Shown here: piece after piece, positions 5,648-6,476 of the stretch
Layout: each line of letters begins with the position of its first letter
How positions within the stretch are numbered: position 1 is the stretch's first letter
From: Terriglobia bacterium
Lineage (GTDB): Bacteria; Acidobacteriota; Terriglobia; UBA7540
Reading direction: 5' to 3'
DNA length: 6,476 bases
NCBI GenBank assembly: GCA_030040295.1
Contig: JASHTZ010000677.1
Span: forward strand, 1 to 6,476
Position numbers and translations under genes: made by a program
The notes under the pieces: generated by a model
The model's input: the letters and a program-made list of their open reading frames with translations, nothing else
Told to the model about the DNA's origin: nothing
The model's database searches: none

Positions 5648-6476
5648 GAGAATTCCGGCGTTTTAGAATCCATGTTTTGGTAGCTCTGAAGGCTGGCCCA
5701 GTTCTCGTCAGTTATCCTTATGACAAATGAACTTTCGGTGCTGACAGATTGCCTTTGGAGACGTTGGAGATATGTCGACTCTCACAAGCCAGGGTATTGC
5801 TGGCCGTGAAATGATTGTGCCACTGAGCGCCAGTCAGTCGACCATTTCCCTTCTCCGACAGAGAGCCAACAGTTATTTCGTTCCCGCGTTTTCGTGGAGC
5901 TTCGATTTCGTTCAGAATTAACGCGGTCGCCATGGATTCGCGCATCAGTCTCGTCGAAGTCGGCCATTCCGTGTTTCCTCGAAGCAGCGAAGTGAACTCC
6001 GAGGATTTGTGTGCCAAATGTGAGCGGCGCATTTTACCGGCCCGGTCTGGATGGAGTTTGGTATTTGTTGAGTGCGAGAAATCAGGATACACTGCGCGCT
6101 AGCTCGACGCAAGTGCTGGATTTTGGGGAGACTCTTTTTTGCGAATTCGCCAGCACAGAATCAGCAGTGATTGGGCAGCCGACACCGGACCATGCAAGGC
6201 CCATAAACCAGGCCGTGCTTGGCATCAGCTTGAGCAATATTGATACTGGCAGCTTGGCTTTTCTATGTGCCGAACAATCACCGTGCCTTACCGCGTTGCC
6301 CGTTCTCATCCATGCTGATCGTCCATAATTCCAATTCAGAGACTGGTGAATTATCGCAATCCCTTTATCTGGGAAGACTCCCGGATGGCCTGTGCGACCG
6401 AGCACCGAGGGGAAGTGGCTTCGTGAATTGGAGCCGATATTCGGCGGTTTCGCGGCCTGCTGCTAGGCTGTGGTTA

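Larger units (their letters stand above)
5506..6476. other. 971-base region upstream of the operon with no recognisable gene
   Basis: The first 150 bases hold the leader elements and candidate promoter. Beyond about 5650 several short open frames exist on both strands: plus 5772-5921 (49 aa, GGAGA before its ATG), plus 5932-6102 (56 aa, with a CAKC motif), plus 6011-6328 (105 aa, GTG start), minus 5718-6092 (124 aa) and minus 6082-6405 (107 aa). None has recognisable family motifs. The plus-strand frames follow one another in different reading frames, and the minus-strand frames overlap them. I see no transfer RNA, CRISPR array, terminal inverted repeats or transposase motif. It could be a regulatory spacer, a decayed gene, or divergent unknown small genes. 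Confidence 0.5.

Noticed and set aside
5718..6092. Minus-strand open frame of 124 aa
   Set aside because: Its product is polar, has no recognisable motif and does not resemble HyfB or any known family; it overlaps plus-strand frames of similar quality.
5932..6102. Plus-strand 56-aa frame with a CAKC motif, a possible zinc-binding peptide
   Set aside because: It has no ribosome binding site and no further spaced CxxC pair, so the motif may be chance.
6011..6328. Plus-strand open frame of 105 aa with a GTG start
   Set aside because: No ribosome binding site or known motif is visible, and the opposite strand is open over most of the same stretch. It is mentioned only within the upstream region entry.

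Overview
The window carries one minus-strand operon of five tightly packed genes (positions 5505 down to 12), with 971 bases upstream of it in which I recognise no gene. The five products are a NuoH/HyfC-like membrane subunit, a HyfE-like membrane subunit, a HyfF/NuoN-like antiporter-type subunit, a fused NuoC-NuoD/HyfG-like large subunit, and a ferredoxin-NuoB/HyfI-like small subunit. This is the layout of a group 4 membrane-bound [NiFe] hydrogenase or formate hydrogenlyase, and automated annotation would probably call it hydrogenase-4.

The large subunit has none of the four cysteines that hold the [NiFe] centre. Its N-terminal site reads ERFAATTAFAH where hydrogenases have ERVCGICGFAH, and its C-terminus reads FGLSVSENDR where hydrogenases have an FDPCxxC-type motif. 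The cluster is therefore best read as an Ehr (energy-converting hydrogenase-related) complex: an ion-pumping relative of hydrogenase and complex I that cannot make or use H2 at a [NiFe] site. By eye it also lacks the His and Tyr that line the quinone site of complex I. The small subunit adds a ferredoxin domain that keeps ligands for exactly one [4Fe-4S] cluster, and it has Ala in place of the expected fourth cysteine of the proximal cluster. I infer that electrons enter through the ferredoxin-small-subunit arm, reach an unknown acceptor at the remodelled large-subunit cavity, and drive H+ or Na+ movement through the NuoH/HyfE/HyfF-like membrane arm. Donor, acceptor and ion cannot be read from the sequence.

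Gaps between genes are 33, 5, 5 and 9 nt. Four of the five genes start with GTG or TTG behind clear Shine-Dalgarno sequences, which suggests tight translational coupling. A further gene may begin at position 6 and run off the left edge. No HyfB/NuoL-like second antiporter gene lies upstream, where comparable operons often have one.

The organism is a bacterium with moderate GC content and frequent GTG/TTG starts. Ehr operons of this sort, with a fused large subunit, are known from soil and sediment lineages such as Acidobacteriota, Verrucomicrobiota and Deltaproteobacteria-type bacteria. I cannot fix the phylum from this sequence.
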